From assembly GCF_029784165.1 (NCBI RefSeq), contig NC_073695.1, forward strand, positions 105,208,255 through 105,272,254: a stretch of 64,000 nt of DNA, in the 5' to 3' direction. The translations under genes and the position numbers were made by a program. Numbering within the stretch: the first letter of the stretch is position 1; each line of letters starts with the position of its first letter. The notes beneath the pieces were generated by a model. The model was not told the origin of the DNA. It saw nothing but the letters and a program-made list of their open reading frames with translations, and did no database searches. Positions 60,885 through 64,000 of the stretch are shown in pieces. Origin of the DNA: Wyeomyia smithii (taxonomy: Eukaryota; Arthropoda; Insecta; Diptera; Culicidae).

Positions 60885-61073
60885 ATGGTCAACACAGGTT
60901 CACTCGAAAAACTCAAACCGGAAAAAATGAAAGAATATAGCTATTATTCAACCATTCCTGTGAATTTTGGTAACCCTAGCCATTACCATTTTTTCAGAGA
61001 CTTAAATGAGTTTTCTCGTAAACATAAGCGACGAGCCCGGCGAGCAATTTCTATAAGACACTCTCACGTAAGT
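60885..61073 (+). CDS. Hypothetical first coding exon, plus strand
   Basis: The ATG at 60885 opens MVNTGSLEKLKPEKMKEYSY and a basic C-terminal segment (RKHKRRARRAISIRHSH). It ends exactly at a consensus donor CAC|GTAAGT at 61073/61074, phase 0. No matching downstream exon lies in the window, since a hAT remnant and a LINE follow. It may be the start of a gene extending past the right edge, or fortuitous. No family was recognised. Confidence 0.3.
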
Positions 61074-61247
61074 TGACGTGTTTTAGTAACGGCTAGGGGC
61101 ACTAAAATTCATAGTAATGGTTGAATAGCTATAATGTTTCATTTTTTCCGAGTTGAGCTTTAAAGAATTAATATGATTCTCTTCGAATTGATGAGTAATT
61201 CTCATTGTTCGAGTTCACAAAATTTTTAGGAAAACATCCTACGATCA

Positions 61248-62612
61248 GGGGCGGATTAACGCGTAGGCGAAGCAGGCGGTCGTCTGCTCGTCAATCATCG
61301 AGGGGCGGCAAACAGACGGCTAATGCGTGTGCTTATTTTTTAAGCGACGAGGAAAATTTTTCTCTCTCTAGCAGGATTTCTATTCACGTGCGACGCGACC
61401 ATCCACATTTTCATGTACTAACGTTGTACTAACACTCCACATGCCACAGTCTTCTTGCACAATTTCAGCTCAGTCGGACTTCGAAAAGTGGTGCCTCGAA
61501 GCGGTCAAAATTTCACTTTTTCGGCCGATAAAAAATGCACAGGTAGTTCGTAAAATGTTCGATATTGAAAAAAATGGTCTTATAAATGCATGCTAATTAT
61601 CTTAAACTTTTTTTGTAAAAATCAATTTTTGTAAAAATCAATCCGTTCCATGCAGCAACCAATCTTGTTGTTAGCGATGGTGCCAAGTCATGTTTTGATG
61701 CAGTAGACTTTTTCAGGGTAGTGCAAGAAATTTTCAACTTCTTTTCTGCTTCAAAAAACACATTACTTCTCTTACGGTAAAGCCTCTGAGTGGAACGCGT
61801 TGGGAAAGTCGAATTGATGCTGTCACTCCTTTGAGCTTTAATATAGGAGAAATTTATTATGCCCTATATGAAGCAATCGAGGATCTGAAGCAAGATGCGT
61901 TTGCAAGAAATACTGCAAAAAGCCTAGCAAAAATAAATTAAAAAAATCAAATTCTTATGCAGTTTAGTAGCTTGGCATTCAATTTTGTTCAAAATCAATT
62001 TAGTGAGTAAGTACCTTAAAAAAATAAATAGCAGTCTCGAAAACACTATAGACTTGATAGGCAGCGTTTAAAACTTTTTGAAAACTATGAGAAATAAAGG
62101 TTTGAATAGCGTCATTACTGATGCTTTAGAAGTAAATCCGGAGTTTCAAACAGAAACACGAATTCGGCCGAGAATGATAAAGAAACAGTTTGCATACGAA
62201 CAGTCAGATGAACCAATTACATCGAAAAAACTCTCTTTCAAAGTGAATTTCTTCTATTCTGTATTGGATGTAGCTATTGCATCGTTCGATGATCGATTCC
62301 AGTTAATGAAAAATCACAGTGGCAATTTCAGCTTCTTGTATGATATTCACAGTTTAATGGGTTGTAGTACAGATCAGTTAGAGAAAAGTTGTCTACATTT
62401 ACAGAAAATCCTCACACACAAGAAAGAGTGTGACATCGATGGACATGAAATGCACCAAGAACTCATTAGTTTATCACCTTATTGCCAGCTGAGACGACTC
62501 CAATGAATGCGTTAAACTACATCACAAAAAATCAACTTACTTATACTTTTTCAAATGTTTTTGTATCTTTGAGAATTTTACTCACTTTACCCATTAGTGT
62601 AACAAGTGGTGT
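61248..62612 (+). pseudogene. hAT transposase remnant (zf-MYM type) with 5' terminus, truncated
   Basis: It starts at a hAT-like terminus CAGGGGCGGATTAACGCG (61248). Coding remnants include LSGTRWESRIDAVTPL (about 61795) and YALYEAIEDLKQDAFARNTA, an open stretch 62078-62506 (DALEVNPEFQTETRIRPRMI, FYSVLDVAIASFDDRFQLM), and the dimerisation-domain motif YTFSNVFVSLRILLTLPISV (about 62545-62605). The characteristic SGERSFS-type motif that should follow is cut off after VTSG by the LINE. Stops and frame changes make it dead. Confidence 0.75.
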
Positions 62613-62659
62613 TCTTTGAGCTCCTGGAAAAGACATACAATGAAAGCGCAGGAGACACA

Positions 62660-64000
62660 TCCACAGTTTGATCAGCACTACAGCGCGAGAAGTGTTGGGT
62701 ACAACTGCGGCAGCTGCGTCCAATGAGTGGTTTGACGCTGAGTGCCAGCGAGTGACGGAGGAGAATAACCGCGCCAGGGGTCACATGTTGGCTACGGCTG
62801 TGACTCGTCAGAGCGTGGGTAGATATCGAGATGCTAAAGCCGCTGAAAAGAGACTCCATCGCCGGAAGAAACGACAGCATTGGGAGCGTCTTCTTGCGGA
62901 GGCGGAAGGTTGCTTCTCCAGGCACGATGCGAGGAGCTTCTACAAGAAGGTCAACGGAATTAGGAATCGAAACGTGTCAGCTCCTGTCATGTGCAACGAT
63001 AAGGAGGGGAACCTGATAACCGACAAAACAGAGGTGGCCAGGCGTTGGAAGGAACACTTCAGTGTGCTGTTGAACGGTGAGGGAAACAGTGGAGTCAAAA
63101 GGAGCAGGATGACTATTGAGGATGATGGTCAAGCTGTGGATCCACCATCCATGGACGAGGTGAAGAACGCAGTGGAAGAGCTGAGAAACTGCAAGGCAGC
63201 TGGGAAGGACGGCATTCCCGCCGAACTCTTCAAAGTCGGGAGCGAACAGCTGTATCGTGCCATCCATCGGATCATACTGAGAGTGTGGTCTGATGAAGAA
63301 TTGCCCTCGGACTGGTTGAAGGGTCTCATATGCCCGATCTACAAAAAAAGGTCATCGCCTGGACTGTAGCAATTATCGGGGCATAACTCTTCTCAATACC
63401 GTGTACAAAATTCTCTCCCGCATCCTGTTCCACAGACTGAGGCCGTTGCAGGAGACCTTTGTTGGCGAGTACCAATGCGGTTTTCGAGGAGGACGCTCCA
63501 CGACGGACCAAATGTTTACCTTGCGACAAATCCTCGATAAAATTTCGAGAATTCAACTTGCAGACGCACCATCTGTTCATAGACTTCAGGGCAGCGTACG
63601 ATTTAGTTAAGAGAAATGAGTTATGGCGGATCATGCTCGAACATGGCTTCCCAACGAAGCTGATTAGACTGATACGTGCCACCCTTGAAGGTTTTACATC
63701 AAGCGTCAGGATAACCGGTGAGATATCGGACCCTTTCGTGACGTTAGATGGTTTGAAGCAGGGTGATGGGCTGTCGAACTTATTGTTCAACATCGCATTG
63801 GAAGGTGCTATACGGAGGGCTGGTGTGCAGAGAAGCGGCACCATCATTACGAAATCGCACATGCTTCTAGGTTTTGCGGATGATATCGACATTATTGGTA
63901 TTAATCGTAGAGCAGTGGAAGAGGCCTTCGGACCTCTCAGGCAAGAGGCTGCGAGATTGGGGCTTGTCATAAACTCTGACTAAATGAAATACATGGTGGC
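62660..64000 (+). pseudogene. RTE-like LINE, copy 2, 5'-truncated and running off the window
   Basis: It begins within the linker between endonuclease and RT (TTAREVLGTTAAAASNEWFD). The RT follows: [31 protein letters not shown] (after a frame change at an A7 run near 63347), [20 protein letters not shown], a second frame change near 63545, [55 protein letters not shown], and a stop at 63981. It is related to, but distinct from, the copy at 45345-48478 (roughly two-thirds identical in protein by eye). The 3' part lies beyond the window. Confidence 0.85.

Overview
The window is eukaryotic nuclear DNA from an insect, most likely a dipteran and plausibly a mosquito. It has GT-AG introns, a ZAD-type C2H2 zinc-finger gene (an insect expansion), insect orthologues of muskelin and TM9SF3, tRNA-derived SINEs, an mdg4/gypsy-like LTR element with an env-like ORF, and R1-like and RTE-like LINEs. 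The species call is inference; the host genes are firm. I saw no rRNA gene, genuine tRNA gene, operon or CRISPR array.

Host genes. (1) Muskelin lies on the minus strand at 1-3438, six exons, with its 3' end running off the left edge. (2) A ZAD C2H2 zinc-finger protein lies on the plus strand at 35559-37519, four exons. (3) A complete TM9SF3 orthologue lies on the plus strand at 52912-59377, eight exons whose phases close exactly to 579 residues. Two weak coding candidates sit at 60.4-61.1 kb. These genes share no pathway; they are islands in repeat-dominated DNA.

Repeat landscape, left to right. 3.8-9 kb: a 292-bp (TA)n tract, a cluster of palindromic MITEs and a SINE. 9.25-11.19 kb: a hAT-type element with a perfect 8-bp target duplication and a nested MITE. 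12.8-14.06 kb: a decayed MULE-like transposase. 14.11-21.46 kb: a young LTR retroelement (gag, pol, env-like; LTRs differ at one site) placed in a TA-rich tract. 22.0-22.7 kb: another hAT-type MITE. 23.3-26.7 kb: an R1-like LINE split by a SINE, bounded by (TA)n on its left and by a 500-bp assembly gap followed by (TA)n on its right. 27.84-30.33 kb: a foldback element with arms of about 830-860 bp. 32-35.3 kb: nested MITEs of three target-duplication classes, plus a 360-bp tandem duplication. 38.36-45.05 kb: a 6.7-kb TIR element with a 10-bp target duplication, containing several smaller elements and a 2.19-kb direct duplication that carries hAT-like and mariner/D37-like remnants. 45.3-48.5 kb and 62.7-64 kb: two decayed RTE-like LINEs. 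48.6-50.7 kb: a duplicated non-coding block with promoter-like motifs. The last TM9SF3 intron holds a short hAT-type MITE and a dead mariner.

The main value of the window is its stratigraphy: target-site duplications let the order of many insertions be read directly. The most testable new idea is that both the LTR element and the LINE sit in (TA)n microsatellites.
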